NCBI GenBank assembly: GCA_016801885.1
Contig: CM028885.1
Location: forward strand, 20,347,834 to 20,411,833
Direction of reading: 5' to 3'
Origin: Toxotes chatareus
Taxonomy: Eukaryota > Chordata > Actinopteri > Toxotidae
DNA: 64,000 bases
Shown: in pieces, positions 26,734 to 35,999 of the stretch
Numbering within the stretch: position 1 is the stretch's first letter
Layout of the letters: each line of letters begins with the position of its first letter
Notes under the pieces: generated by a model
What the model saw: the letters and a program-made list of their open reading frames with translations, nothing else
The model's database searches: none
What the model was told of the DNA's origin: nothing
Made by a program: the position numbers and the translations under genes

Positions 26734-29700
26734 GTCAGTCCTGAAGAATGAACTGCAGAAAGTTATTCAGTATAGAAAAACTTCCAAGAAGAGAAATGCC
26801 GCTCATCACCCAAACTTCTCCAAAGATCTGAAGGTGAGGTAGCAAACCCTTACTTTATCATTTATTTATATATTCATTTAAAGGTACAGTGTGTCCTTTT
26901 GTAAACAAACATGGTATCCATTACATTCAGTGTTTCTAACCCAAACTAACTGTTTACATGCTGCTTTGTTTACATCAGCTAGTGATCTTCTTCTGCTCTT
27001 CTCTTTTGGGAAATGCTCTTACTCTGACATAACACACAAACTATTCCTTTAAATTACTCTTGGATTATGTGTCACAAATCATGACAAAGCAGCACACATA
27101 CAAATTATGCAAATCAAATTCTAATTGATTTGATTGTTGGCAGTTCCGATAAAAATAATTAAATTTCTGACCAAACATTGTTTTCTATGCCTTCCTTCAG
27201 TATAGACCGCGAAGAGCGTAACCCCGAGAGATAACAGTGAAGCCATTTTAACAATCAGTTTGAGCTGTGATTGATTGACTAAATGAATATGTGAATGGAT
27301 GGACAAACTCACCGGGAGCTCCCTGTTCTTTTCCCTTAAACCCCAGATAGCAATTGAGAAATACAACACGGATCTCGCGGCGCTGACGAAGACGTGTGAG
27401 GAGATGAAGAAACTCTACTCTGTCATACTGGTAATCCTTGAGTTATTATTTCAATATCTCTTTTGTACAGCCTGGGAGATGGACTGTCCTCTGTTCCAGT
27501 GGTGTCTAGATGACCCTCTTCAATTATTTGTCATCTTATCTCCCCACCCGACACTGGGAGAGTACATATATTTCAGAGGAAGTCCGCAAGGTTACTTATT
27601 TTGCACCAGGTGTCCTTGAAGTCTTTCATGAGGATATAATGCATCTGATATAGAATGTACAGCCGTGTCCTCCACATCATTTAACAGCAAGCACCACTGA
27701 TTTGCAGCTTTGAAGCATGTTATATTTAGTCCTTTGGATAATTTCTGCAGGATTGGGGAACTATTGCCATTTCTCCTGTAGCCAGAAAGTGTGAGAGACA
27801 AGTTCATCCTGACTCTTAACGTGTGATGTCGCATCCACAAATGGTCGACACAAGATTATAAACGAGAAGCTGTGAGAGCACCCCTGGTGGGTTTCTGATG
27901 TGGTTTAAAAAAAAGCAACACGTTATCCCACAAAGACACATACCACATTTTTTTTTGTTTATTTTTTTTCAAGGAAAAATTGTTCATATTTGGGGTAATC
28001 TTTTTTTCATTTAGTGTTATCTCATTTTAAATATATAGGTCATGCGTTACAGTGCATTCATTCATACTTGACGTATTTGATTTACGTGCTGCCTGATGCT
28101 GGCTGGACTCTCTGAGACCAAACATGATGATAGTCTTTGATGAGTTTTGTTGAGAACTGCACTTGCAAGAAAACTCCTCTGCCACACATATCATCAGATT
28201 TAGTGGAGACACTGGTCCCTGTGTGTTCTTTTATCACACTGTCTATAAGGGAAAATATTTTCTCTTCTCACTAACCTGGTTAGATTATAGAGCTCAAGTC
28301 GCTTTTTGACATCTTAACAGGTGCTATGTCTCTTTTTATAGAGTCTCCACCAAAAACAATCAATACAAAGGTAGTGTCTATTTTCTCACCTTTCCCATAT
28401 CTCTACGGACAATCCATCATCATAGAGCCCATTTACCCTTCCTGCTGCGTTTGAGCACTGAGATATGATAGCATGAGCTGTGAGCTTTAGGCCTGGCAAA
28501 GAATTGCGTTACCCAGGACACACAATTAGATTCCTGTGCACTCCACAGTTTTTCCACAGCTCGTGCACAAGCGAACAAAGGGGCGGGTTACTGAGCACAG
28601 TCAGTGCGCTACAAAATGAGAGTATGGGATATCCTTCTGGTGCTCAGTTGAAGCCCAGTTGTCACAATCATCATTGTCTGAAAACCACACAACCCTTCTC
28701 TACCTTTCTTTATCTACATCTCTTCCTTTGTGACTGGTGTAGAGTTAATAAGAGAAATGAACAATGGGGATGTTACATGTATTGTCCAGGCTTTCATAAG
28801 CTAAATGAATAGTTTTACATTTTGGGAAATTTGCTTATTAGTTTCCTTGCCTTTCATGTCAAGCTGCAGCCAGCAGATGGTTAGCTTAGCCTAGCATGAA
28901 GACAGTGCCTATGCTTTCCAGCTCAAGAATTTTCTGATCACTTCATTGCTTCGCCTGACTGAAGTGAATTTACCCACAAATGTTACCTGTCATGGTGGCA
29001 AGCATTGTTTCAAGCTGCTCCCAGTCAAGATGGTCAACAGGTCAGCATCTAATTTGTGGAGGGAGTTCGGGCCACTTCAGGGTGAGGGTTTGGAGTGGCA
29101 TTTTCCTCTGGAGTGGATCTGCTTTCACTCGAGGAGAGAACGTATCTGCAAATAAAACTACTTGTAGTTTAATTTTTTGCCACAATCTGACAGAGCTTCA
29201 AAGAAACGTGTCTCAAATGCTGACGAGTGAACTTTCCTCCCCGGCTGTAGCCTCTTATTTACTGTACAGATACAAGAGTAGTATTGATTTTCTCATCTAT
29301 CTCTTGGTTAGAAAGCAAATAACCGTATTTCCCAAAATGTCAAACTACACCTTTTAAGTGAAATATACTCACAAGTTAAATTTCATATTATTTCTTATCC
29401 TTAACATAAATCACTCCTCCAAGTATCATTAAAAGCGGTCCTGTGGTGTAGTGGCTGTGACCTTTTAAAGTTTAACAGTTTGACCTTTAGTGTCCCCTTC
29501 AGGCCAGGAGTTATATTTTTAATCACCAGGCAGCGGTGCCAAAACGCACCATCATCCCGGCATGTTTAAATCACAGTCGGACCAATCGAATCCTGAGATA
29601 TTGTAGTTCAGGCGATTTTTCTAGTTCTAATAAATAATACAATTTGGAATGTTGCTTCTGAATTGTAGCGTCCCTATTGGGTCGTTCTGTGTCCTCTTTA

Positions 29701-32700
29701 AATATCAGAGCACAGTGCCATCAAGCATCATTTCTCAAAGTTTAGTCAAAATCAGACCAGTGGCATGAGAAGATGGACACAGCCCAATTTTCAGTCCCTT
29801 GCCCCACCTGCGTCCTTGCCCTGCCTCGATATCACTGTGCGGGGGAACGTGTTCTAACATTGTGTGTGTGAAACCTCCTGAATATACAATGAACCCCTTC
29901 AGGAGCACTGGAGAAAATGATTGAGGCTGACTGGGCTGTGGTGTTTTGCGAAAGAGCAGCAGGTTGGGGGAAAGGCGTCATATTTAGTCACATCTTGTCA
30001 CGGGGGAGAATTCGTAATGATGCCCCTGAATAACCAACATTCAAATGTATAAAACATTGAAGGGGCTCATGAAATTTTTGAGGGGTTGATTTTTGCAGAG
30101 GTCTTTTTTGTAGCTGTTTCTCTGGAGGCACGATTTCAAAAACCGTTCACAGCACTAAATGGGAGGAGACATTTGATGTAACATGCTTTGCTGCAACACA
30201 TCTAATTCCTCATAATGTGATAGATTCGCACAAGTCTGACATGTTGCATGCCTTGTCATAACATCAGCACTAAAGGCTGAAAGCTATGTCACATTACCAG
30301 TTTCTCTTCATAACATTCACATCTTTAATACACCAACTCAGTAAGACGCGATACAACAAAATCAGTTCCACCTCAGCGAAGCACAGATAAGTTCCTTTTA
30401 ATCTTGTTTTTTCAAATAGTTCCCACCTGCAGATTAGAGGTGATACAACATACTTCTGCTTGGTGTTATGAACACCCCTCTACCTTCTGCTACTGACATT
30501 GGTAGATTCCAGTTATGCATGTCTGATGCCAGTTTGGAGATAATCACAAACCATTTTTTATTATTTTTTTTAAATATAATTCTTTATTTTGAAGCTTAGC
30601 TCCTGCTGCCATGGTACGGTACACATGCAGCCAGTACAACCAGCAGTCACTCTCATTAGCCTTCTTATCCTCATTTGTTAAAATGGAAGCATGTTTATTT
30701 GTATGTTTTCCTAAAGCCTCCGTGGAGTGTGGTGGTAGATTTGATATTTTGCGCACAGCATGTTTATGTAAAAATACACAGGATTCTGATCTAATCCCGT
30801 GGAGGGTATGTAGTGTAGAGAGAACAGGTGTTAATAATCAACTGACATCTCCCTCCAGCAACACAGTTGTCTTACATCTGTGTAAACCCTTTAGAAATGT
30901 TAGAAGACACTTTAATGTAAACATACTCAGTCAGCTATTACACTTCAAGCTTTTGGAAGAGCAGTGGGATCTTTCAGAGTCAGTATTTATAGACTGCTTC
31001 AGTTTAAAAGAAGTATTAATGATTAACTACATACATTAATGTAGCGATTAACTACATTCACTTTAAAAATGTATTTTTTTGATACCCATAATTTTATAAG
31101 CACATTTTTTTAAAGCAAATGTAGTTTGTGATTGTTCCGTTTGTCCATCTCTTAAAAAGCAGTTCTTGGTTGCAGGAACTGAGCACACACATAAACATGA
31201 AATGGACAATACCAAACATAGAGCACACAGGTGGGCTGGTGGAGGGAGCTGCTGCAGCAAACTGAGATCGCATTAATGTGTGAGCAGAGCACCGGTGAAG
31301 TGTGAGGTTATGATCGTTGCAATGTACACCTGCATGAGTCAGTGACTGTGGAGCATGAATGAATCAGCTAATGCCAGCTCAGCTCCACATTTCTACTGGG
31401 CTTTGATTAGGTGCCTTGAACCTTTGTTTTTAGGCTTCACCACTGACAAATGATGTTATTTCTGCCTCCAGAAAAACTCGATCTGTCCAAACCAGCCAGA
31501 ACTAACTGTTGTGACAAAGAGTATTTAAAATTAAAGAAAAAAGTTTGACATTTTGGGAAATACACTTATTCATTTTCTTGCTGAAAATGACATTAGACGA
31601 TTGATATCAGTCTCATGTCCATGCAGCAAATATGAAACAGCACCCTGTTAGCTTAGCTTAGCATTAAGACTGGAAACAGCTAGCCAGGCTTTGTCCAAAA
31701 GTTTGAAAAACTCTGCTAACCAGCTTCTCTAAATCTCTCTAAAAGACATAATACATCTTGTTTGTTCAATCGGTACAACACCAAAGTGTAAAAACAACAA
31801 GTTTTCCCGGGGGGTTATTTATGGAACTGATTCTTGGCGAGGAAAGTGACTTACTGGAGAGGTTGTCATAACATGTTCATTAGTGAGCTTTGGAGGTGCT
31901 GGGTTTTTTTAAAATCTTTTGCTGCTTCCTCATGTTTCCCCACATTTATGCCATGCTGACTGCCTGCTGGCTTTAGCCTCACTTAGCAAACATATTCCAA
32001 ACTACTCCTTTAAGGCTGTAAAATATCATTACTGTCTGTGTGCAGGGAAGCAGCTCGTTGTCTGTGTTATGAAATTTATAACACATAATGCTTGTTTATC
32101 AGTAATCACATCTACATAATAGGGAAATGTGGTATGTGCAGGCATTTTGAAATTAGTAAAACATAATGAGTCAAGAAAATGAGGAGAGAGTGACGGCAGC
32201 CGCTTGAGCCTGACCTTCAACCTGCACAGGCGACAGCATGCGACGAGACAATTAGCGCGCTCAGCCACTGTGACCCTTTCTGATAAAGTCTGACTTGAGA
32301 ATTACTAACATTTTTTACGCTGGTGACCCTTAACCACTAGGTGTAAGTGTTAATTCAGCATTGCATCGACCACCTCATTGTATAAGTGTGCTCAAAGCAT
32401 GGACTGCATGCTGAAGCAGAATATGAGGTAATTACATCAGAAGACCATAGTTAAGAAGAATATGCACGGCCCCGGCACCAGTTCACTGATGAAAGTGAAT
32501 ACAGTTGTTAATTGTAAATGAAGTTTGATAAGCTAAAAGGTGTCAGAAGCTTTAATTGTTGGGGTTTTTTTTGTAATTAGAATTTTATTTAATTTTTATA
32601 TCAGCACGGTCACACTCTGGTCAATAAATCAAATGACTCCTACATGAATTAAAATAAAAAAATAGCTCTAAAAATAAGGCTAACAACAACAATAATGATA

Positions 32701-33534
32701 TAAATATATTAAAAAAACATGCAAATCAAGAATACACACCACAGTCTAATCCCTTCCACAAGCAATAGATTAATTTTTTTTTCCTTCTCAGAGTAGGTGA
32801 ATGAGAGTAGCTTCAGAGCTGCAGCACTTCCAGCATCGTCAGCATTGTCCCTAGGCTTAATTCTAAATAATTTGGAGGGGGTCCAGTAACATCGATCGAG
32901 AATCTTAGAGTGGATCAATCTAATTTCGATGTTTCAAGATACCCTTGTAACGTTTTCACACGTATGATCTCTCTCTTTCTCTGTAACATCAATGTTCAAA
33001 TCTGCTGCCTAAGTTAACTTTGGGGCATAAGATACAGAAGCTGCCTGCTGGAAGATCCTTGCATAATAGATAGATGCCTCGTGTCCCAGACTCATTACCT
33101 TTGTAATCTGAGAAGATCCGACTGTTGAGGTGGGATTCCTTCCCCTGTAACGTAGATTAGCAGGCGTCGGAGTTGCAAATATTTCCAGAAACTATGTCCG
33201 GGCGGGTTGTATTCATTAACCAGCCTCTCATACGACTGCAGACCATCTCCCTCATATGAGTCTGCTAATGTTGTGATTCTCTTTTCTACCCTGTTCACCA
33301 GTTCATAAGTTTGGGTTATTCCAAATACATGATTCAGAATTAAAAATGAACACTGAACTTCCTTACATAAACCACATAATATTCATACAAACTAAAGGTT
33401 TTAATGTCCAATCCTTTCTTTCCCTTGCCCAGGTTAAATTCGGAGAATCTGGGGATCAAGACTCTCAGGAGCTGTTTGGGCTGATCTGTCAGTTCATCCA
33501 CGATTTCAAGAGGGCACATGCTGAAGTGATATAA
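5373..33534 (+). CDS. PH-domain-containing formin (PHCF-type), 18 exons, about 813 aa
   Basis: Formins nucleate and elongate unbranched actin filaments through a dimeric FH2 domain fed by profilin-actin bound to FH1. Exons: 5373-5447, 6066-6194, 6859-6927, 7147-7320, 7434-7591, 9100-9291, 9376-9581, 9623-10011, 10339-10501, 14888-14999, 17567-17657, 20884-20970, 24183-24335, 26052-26181, 26315-26347, 26739-26833, 27347-27430, 33433-33534. Phases match throughout. Order: N-terminus with coiled-coil-like NKVKNGELSIEDALNQARKD, PH-like domain 1 (about residues 70-160), PH-like domain 2 (about 185-300), FH1 (about 350-450) and FH2 (about 453-810, from KAFHWD through GIGNYLN to QFIHDFKRAH). There is no GBD/DID, PDZ or C-terminal DAD-like tail, so it is not a diaphanous, FMNL, INF2 or delphilin formin. 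The layout fits the PHCF class described in animal formin phylogenies. The subclass is inferred; formin identity is certain. Confidence 0.9.
6066..6194 (+). CDS. Formin exon 2 (helical N-terminal segment)
   Basis: The exon has 43 codons in phase 0, beginning LSNEMQLSIMNKVKNGELSI. The charged heptad-like pattern with QARKDRDQLIKQQSLSEE suggests an amphipathic helix or coiled coil ahead of the PH domains. Confidence 0.85.
6545..6562. repeat. Poly-T run in formin intron 2
   Basis: A homopolymer T tract follows an open but unassigned stretch (6474-6540). Family A repeat remnants lie immediately upstream at about 6355-6440. Confidence 0.8.
6859..6927 (+). CDS. Formin exon 3 (start of PH domain 1)
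   Basis: The exon has 23 codons in phase 0, EPSQYNFSVHKHSHYRWQKR then VLQ, with a GCAG acceptor and a GTGAGT donor. The YNFSV...W-x2-R pattern is the first strand pair of a PH fold. Confidence 0.85.
7147..7320 (+). CDS. Formin exon 4 (body of PH domain 1)
   Basis: This 58-codon phase-0 exon starts IDFKTKMLCSIEKGIIKRQL and runs through SRFSISFKGHHDYELEATSR to DKHK. The alternation of strands and the closing acidic/basic turn match PH-like domains. Confidence 0.88.
7434..7591 (+). CDS. Formin exon 5 (helix of PH1, linker, start of PH2)
   Basis: IMQLVNHIIYGNIY closes PH domain 1 with its C-terminal helix. A polar linker follows, then EGVLLLHRGGLASFRWVK opens the second PH domain. The donor used is GTACGG at 7592: it leaves two bases that join exon 6 to give FRWVKYEVQLHPGQ. 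The nearby GTGAAG donor would put exon 6 in the wrong frame. Confidence 0.8.
8380..8480. repeat. Fragment of palindromic MITE-like family A (formin intron 5)
   Basis: AGCCAGCCAGGCTCTGCCC and GAAGCTCACTAATTTACT match internal parts of the family A copies at 31543 and 24605. Intron 5 (7592-9099) shows no exon other than those listed. Confidence 0.5.
9100..9291 (+). CDS. Formin exon 6 (PH domain 2 core)
   Basis: In the spliced frame the exon reads YEVQLHPGQLTLVPIRCQG, then PVSVVIHLSDGG and SDSFTLITHKNEYQ. The acceptor is TTGCAG and the donor GTGAGT overlaps the last codon. The strand pattern is that of a PH barrel, and the following exon supplies the closing helix. Confidence 0.85.
9376..9581 (+). 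CDS. Formin exon 7 (end of PH2 and acidic linker)
   Basis: FKVPVSDQSS leads into SERDAWVQAIDQLCSEWKRK, the invariant-Trp helix that ends PH domains. An acidic Thr/Asp/Glu-rich linker follows (RTDEDTEDTNTDLESS). The original frame hits a stop at 9602-9604, so the exon must end before it. Donor GTGAAT at 9582 or GTGACT at 9601 are the candidates. Confidence 0.8.
9623..10011 (+). CDS. Formin exon 8 (FH1 and start of FH2)
   Basis: This proline-rich segment contains PLPKPRQPRK, DILPPVPSPTSPGVVPLSS, and IPAPPPLPIK, the profilin-binding FH1 type. It ends with TKAFHWDLVSSEK; KAFHWD is the conserved opening of the FH2 lasso. The exact start is uncertain: acceptors ending at 9622, 9640 and 9653 are all phase-compatible with one of the donors before FH1. 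Confidence 0.8.
10339..10501 (+). CDS. Formin exon 9 (FH2 lasso/linker)
   Basis: IAKSFWIQESTARIEIDTSR and LYEQFAVKDLGTFG lie at the lasso-linker region, followed by NQKIAHNF, the start of the FH2 knob. The exon leaves in phase 1 at donor GTGAGT. Confidence 0.88.
11549..12085. mobile_element. hAT-like non-autonomous element (formin intron 9)
   Basis: It begins near CCGTGGTGGAGGAAG and contains repeated AAGTAAAAGTA motifs and ACTTAAGTACC near its end. This is the same family as 13173-13812. The terminal repeats are eroded and no target duplication was found. Confidence 0.55.
13173..13812. mobile_element. Complete non-autonomous hAT-type element with 8-bp target duplication
   Basis: The 640-bp element starts CAGTGGTGG and ends CCACCAGTG, an inverted repeat with one mismatch. 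It is flanked by identical 8-bp copies GATGAGAT (13165-13172 and 13813-13820). An 8-bp duplication with CAGNG-type ends is diagnostic of hAT transposition. Subterminal AAGTAAAAGTA motifs recur. It has no transposase and was moved in trans. Confidence 0.8.
14668..14686. repeat. Poly-A run in formin intron 9
   Basis: A homopolymer tract of about 18 A lies about 200 bp upstream of exon 10; it could be a retroposon tail, but no body was recognised. Confidence 0.6.
14888..14999 (+). CDS. Formin exon 10 (FH2 knob)
   Basis: NIFLKSFPVLPGELKDKLFI then VNEEDGGLSDEHITSLRR corresponds to the N-I-x-I-x-L-x-x-F helix pair of FH2. The acceptor is preceded by TTCTTCTAG. Intron 9 (10502-14887) is filled with repeats. 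Confidence 0.88.
16560..16597. repeat. Impure (TG)n microsatellite
   Basis: Alternating TG units are interrupted by GGG and GCG triplets, in formin intron 10. Confidence 0.8.
16740..16910 (+). repeat. Dispersed repeat family B fragment (formin intron 10)
   Basis: GCTAAAGAGCCAGATATTTC and GTTGGTGGAGACCAAA recur near 44870 and 50870. The copy ends in an A-rich tract. Family affiliation is not recognised. Confidence 0.5.
17567..17657 (+). CDS. Formin exon 11 (FH2)
   Basis: The exon begins one base into an Arg codon and encodes YVPTVDDVEMYKSHKG then PVTELHIVDQYMME. The Y-x-P-T-x-x-E/D pattern follows the knob helices in FH2 domains. Confidence 0.88.
18698..20011 (-). mobile_element. Degenerate Tc1-like DNA transposon (formin intron 11)
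   Basis: The ends are inverted: GGGCAAAAGGGTTGATACTC on the left and GGTACCAACACTTTTGGCT on the right, each bordered by TA, the Tc1/mariner target. Internally the minus strand matches the layout of fish Tc1-like elements; the transposase start lies at 19626 (CAT on plus). SPDLNPKDASKGCVTKY is readable near 18950. The frame is broken by several stops and shifts, so it is a dead copy. Confidence 0.75.
20012..20064. repeat. Palindromic Tc1-type terminal repeat remnant
   Basis: CCACAACATTAAAACC faces GGTGTTAATGTTGTGG across a 7-bp gap. These are the ends of a different Tc1-like family with nothing left between them. It abuts the right end of the 18698-20011 element. Confidence 0.6.
20884..20970 (+). 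CDS. Formin exon 12 (FH2)
   Basis: Twenty-nine codons in phase 0 read MCNIPHLSTQLDLLLILREL then PISMNDLQP. This matches the FH2 stretch in which an L-x-x-R-L helix is followed by a short loop. Confidence 0.88.
22124..22156. repeat. (TA)n microsatellite (formin intron 12)
   Basis: About 16 uninterrupted TA units. Confidence 0.95.
24183..24335 (+). CDS. Formin exon 13 (FH2 signature)
   Basis: Fifty-one codons in phase 0 contain LEYLLGIGNYLNENAG and KGFRLSSLTK, the most conserved FH2 signature (G-N-Y/F-x-N ... G-F-x-L-x-x-L). This exon fixes the family assignment. Confidence 0.95.
24605..25118. mobile_element. Palindromic MITE-like family A copy (formin intron 13)
   Basis: The left end ACATTTTGGGAAATACACTT is mirrored by GCAAGAAAGCAAATAAGTAC at the right end. 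Internal motifs (GAGCTTAACTTAGCAC, AGACTGGAAACA) are shared with the copies at 28803 and 31543. No coding capacity was seen. Confidence 0.6.
26052..26181 (+). CDS. Formin exon 14 (FH2 post)
   Basis: LSQLRGRDRKFTLLHALVEQ then IMLHEPCLATFTQEL is the T-L-L-H-x-L-V-E helix that follows the GNYLN motif. It leaves in phase 1 at donor GTATTT. Confidence 0.92.
26315..26347 (+). CDS. Formin exon 15 (33-nt exon)
   Basis: This very short exon (phase 1 to phase 1) encodes ASIKGLTAEVD, with a GACAG acceptor and a GTGAGT donor. It is needed for frame and sequence continuity in the FH2 post helix. Confidence 0.8.
26693..26730. repeat. (GT)19 microsatellite abutting formin exon 16 acceptor
   Basis: Nineteen GT units end only 6 nt before the AG of the exon 16 acceptor and occupy the place of the polypyrimidine tract. 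Plausible branch points lie upstream in GGTAACCG (about 26683). Confidence 0.95.
26739..26833 (+). CDS. Formin exon 16 (FH2 coiled region)
   Basis: VLKNELQKVIQYRKTSKKRN then AAHHPNFSKDLK; the exon ends in phase 0. Its acceptor TACGTCAG is preceded almost directly by a GT microsatellite instead of a pyrimidine tract. Confidence 0.85.
27347..27430 (+). CDS. Formin exon 17 (FH2)
   Basis: Twenty-eight codons in phase 0 read IAIEKYNTDLAALTKTCEEM then KKLYSVIL, a helical FH2 segment. The donor is GTAATC. The following intron is about 6 kb long. Confidence 0.88.
28803..29360. mobile_element. Palindromic MITE-like family A copy with clear terminal inversion (formin intron 17)
   Basis: ACATTTTGGGAAATTTGCTT at the left is opposed by GTATTTCCCAAAATGT at the right. 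The interior carries the family motif GTTAGCTTAGCCTAGCATGA. No transposase was found. Confidence 0.65.
31543..32015. mobile_element. Palindromic MITE-like family A copy (formin intron 17)
   Basis: It begins TTGACATTTTGGGAAATACA and includes GTTAGCTTAGCTTAGCATTA, AGACTGGAAACAGCTAGCC and GTGAGCTTTGGAGGTGCTGG. It ends near AACTACTCCTTTAAG, where the inverted end is eroded. Confidence 0.6.
32709..33298 (-). pseudogene. Tx1/L1-like LINE ORF2 fragment (formin intron 17)
   Basis: On the minus strand NEYNPPGHSFWKYLQLRRLL (near 33190) is followed by IHSKILDRCYWTPSKLFRIK (near 32900). These are the typical F/W-x-Y-L-Q-L-R and K-I-x-x-R-x-Y-W-T-P motifs near the C-terminus of L1/Tx1-clade ORF2. Frames are broken between them. 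The endonuclease and reverse-transcriptase cores are absent, so the copy is inactive. Confidence 0.7.
33433..33534 (+). CDS. Formin exon 18 (FH2 end and stop)
   Basis: VKFGESGDQDSQELFGLICQ then FIHDFKRAHAEVI and TAA at 33532-33534. F-x-x-D/E-F-x-x-A-H/x is the usual last helix of FH2, so the protein ends with FH2 and has no autoregulatory tail. Confidence 0.9.
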   Translation, partial: VKFGESGDQDSQELFGLICQFIHDFKRAHAEVI

Positions 33535-33830
33535 CTTGTACTGTATGGAGCACATGTTAGCAACAACTGAGACTGCATTGATGCTCATCAAACAGAAAAG
33601 GTTTAGTAAACTGTTCAAACAATGAGAATATTATAGGACATTACAAATATTAATATTCGATTTGATTTTTTGTGAACTTTTGTATTTTTCACTGTTTTTG
33701 TTGCACAGATTTTTTATTTTATAATGTGCCCAGAATGTGATTCATTGTATAGACACGAGAAGCGTATACTGATGCTCATGCACAGGATGTCATCTGAAAT
33801 AAATTCAGAGAATATTAAACTGATCAAAGT
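33535..33830 (+). other. Formin 3'UTR with poly(A) signal
   Basis: The 3'UTR follows the stop at 33534. AATAAA at 33798-33803 is the first canonical poly(A) signal, so cleavage probably occurs near 33820. Confidence 0.65.
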
Positions 33831-35999
33831 TGCATTACTTTCTGTCGGAGATTGGTTTGATTTGGGTTGACTTCACATTTACTTTGAGACAAATCAGTAA
33901 TGAGGGATTTAAAACCCCTCGGTTGTAAGAAGCACTTGGATGCTCTGAGGCAGAGGAATAAATAGTCAACACTTCAGAGGCCAGCTGAGGCTGGTGTACT
34001 TTGGGTGCGTCATTATTCTGAATATGTAATTGTGCTGTGGTCAGGGACATTTCCTCTCGCGGCGCTGCAGCAGGAGCTCCAAGGCCGCCTCCGATTCAGG
34101 ACCACATCTGCACTGTGGCCGTGACATGATGCGCAACAACAAATTCCTCCTTCAAAAGGTACAAAGGTATCTCAGCGCTGGTTCAAACTGATTTATGTGT
34201 AAAGCATAGCTTTTGTGTGTCTGACATTTTAATCAGCTGACAGCAAAAACACTATTTGTAGTTATAACTGTGAACCATGGTGGTATAATGAACCAGACCC
34301 CTCACTGAGAAGGAAAAGTTGCACATTTTTTTTGTACAAGAAAGAAGAAACCACTGATTTTAATTAAAACTTTGCATCTGCAGAAACTGGTGATTCATTA
34401 GCAGCAAACAGGCAAAACTATTTCATTAAATGTAATGTTTCCTTCACAGAGCTTTATCTTATTATTTTTATTCCAGTTTGTTAGAATTGAAGCTGGATGG
34501 ATCATCAAGGCTTTTTTTTTCTTTTCTTTTTTTTTTTGAACATAGCTTCGTTATGTCGCTTTTGAAATTAAAAAGAGATAAGGATAAGTGACCTAACACT
34601 AAAAGTCACTTCAGATAACACGGGTTTCCATTTTCTCTCAGTCTGGGATTAGTTTCACTTTTATAGAGAACCACAGACACGTAAATACAATAACTGTGCA
34701 TTTAATGCCCCCTCGTTACACATCACAGTCAATGTTGCTCCACTTTTCTTCTATTTCTCCAACACTTTATTTCACGGTGGTTAAATATCAGTTTGCATGG
34801 ACTGTGCTGTACACTGCATTTTACTTTAAAATTTTCAGGTCATTACCAGGTTTTAGGGGTCTGGATATAAAAAGTTAACTGATTTTTTTTCTCCGCTCAT
34901 TTATGTTTGTCTACATGTCAGAATATTTTAGTTCTATTTGGTATGCAAAACCCTTTTTTGGGTGTTTTTTTTTTTTTCTTACCCTCAACTCTTTAAGCCT
35001 TTTTCAAAAAGAATTAAGATGTATGTACATCAGTGGTTTGAATTTCTGGTCTTTGAGGCACTAAATCACTCCTGCGCTCCAGTGGAGAAAGTTCATTAGC
35101 CAGCAGCTGGAGCAGGAAGCTGCTGGTGAGAAGGTGTTTTTGTTCATTATTATTATTCCTACTCCAAGAACGAAATTCGGCAACATCTTGGCAGCAGAAA
35201 AACAAGCAGTTTCACGAAACTGTACAACCGCCTCCGATGGCTGAATGTCTGTAACAGATCTAAAACATCACATCTGCTTGTTTTTACTGTGTGGGAAACC
35301 ATCTGTTCAGCTTTTCTGCCTTTGTTTATATCTCTGTGCCATCGTTGCATGCCAACTTCTCCAACCTGCCTGTCCTGCTTCTTCTTTTTTTTAATTCCTA
35401 AATCCTCATTTTCAGTCAGCTGACGAAACACTTATTTCAGCAGCCATAGGTCTGTTCCACAGCACACATTCATAAAAGCACAGCTGTTAATACCATCAAT
35501 GGTGGCTCTGTTCTATTCAAGTGTCCCCATTAAGCCATGACACTGTGACAGTGAGCCAGCGGGTACAATGCCAGGACCCTGCATCTGAACAACAGCTAAA
35601 CTGGATTCATTTTATTATTTTATTACTTATCCTACTGTGACATGTCAAAGTGACTTCTGTGGAAAAGGCGTGTTGTTACTGACTTTTACTCACTGGTTTG
35701 CAGTTAGTGCTTTATTTTGTAACGCAAATCCATTTTACACAGTTTCTTAAGAACACACAGACGCTCGCTGAATGCAAATCTGTAACTGGTGCCATGTTGG
35801 ACTGCATTTCTATTTTGGGATATGTTTGTCTTGAGTATTCTGCTGCTTAATTGGCAGCTGAGGGAATAAAACAAATTCTCATTGAACATAAGTAAACTTG
35901 TTCAGGGTCACATTTCAGCAGCTTCAGCACACCTGCCTATCACTTTAAAGCTGCTCTAATCAATATTTCTTACAATGATAACGGATCAAATGACTACAT

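Noticed and set aside
29440..29640. Possible tRNA-like/SINE sequence (GGTGTAGTGG, CGAATCC)
   Set aside because: The A-box-like and B-box-like pieces are too far apart and no cloverleaf forms.
34051..34160. GC-richer segment resembling an exon between the formin and cbln4
   Set aside because: Short frames on both strands, no splice-site pair that extends them, no known protein match.
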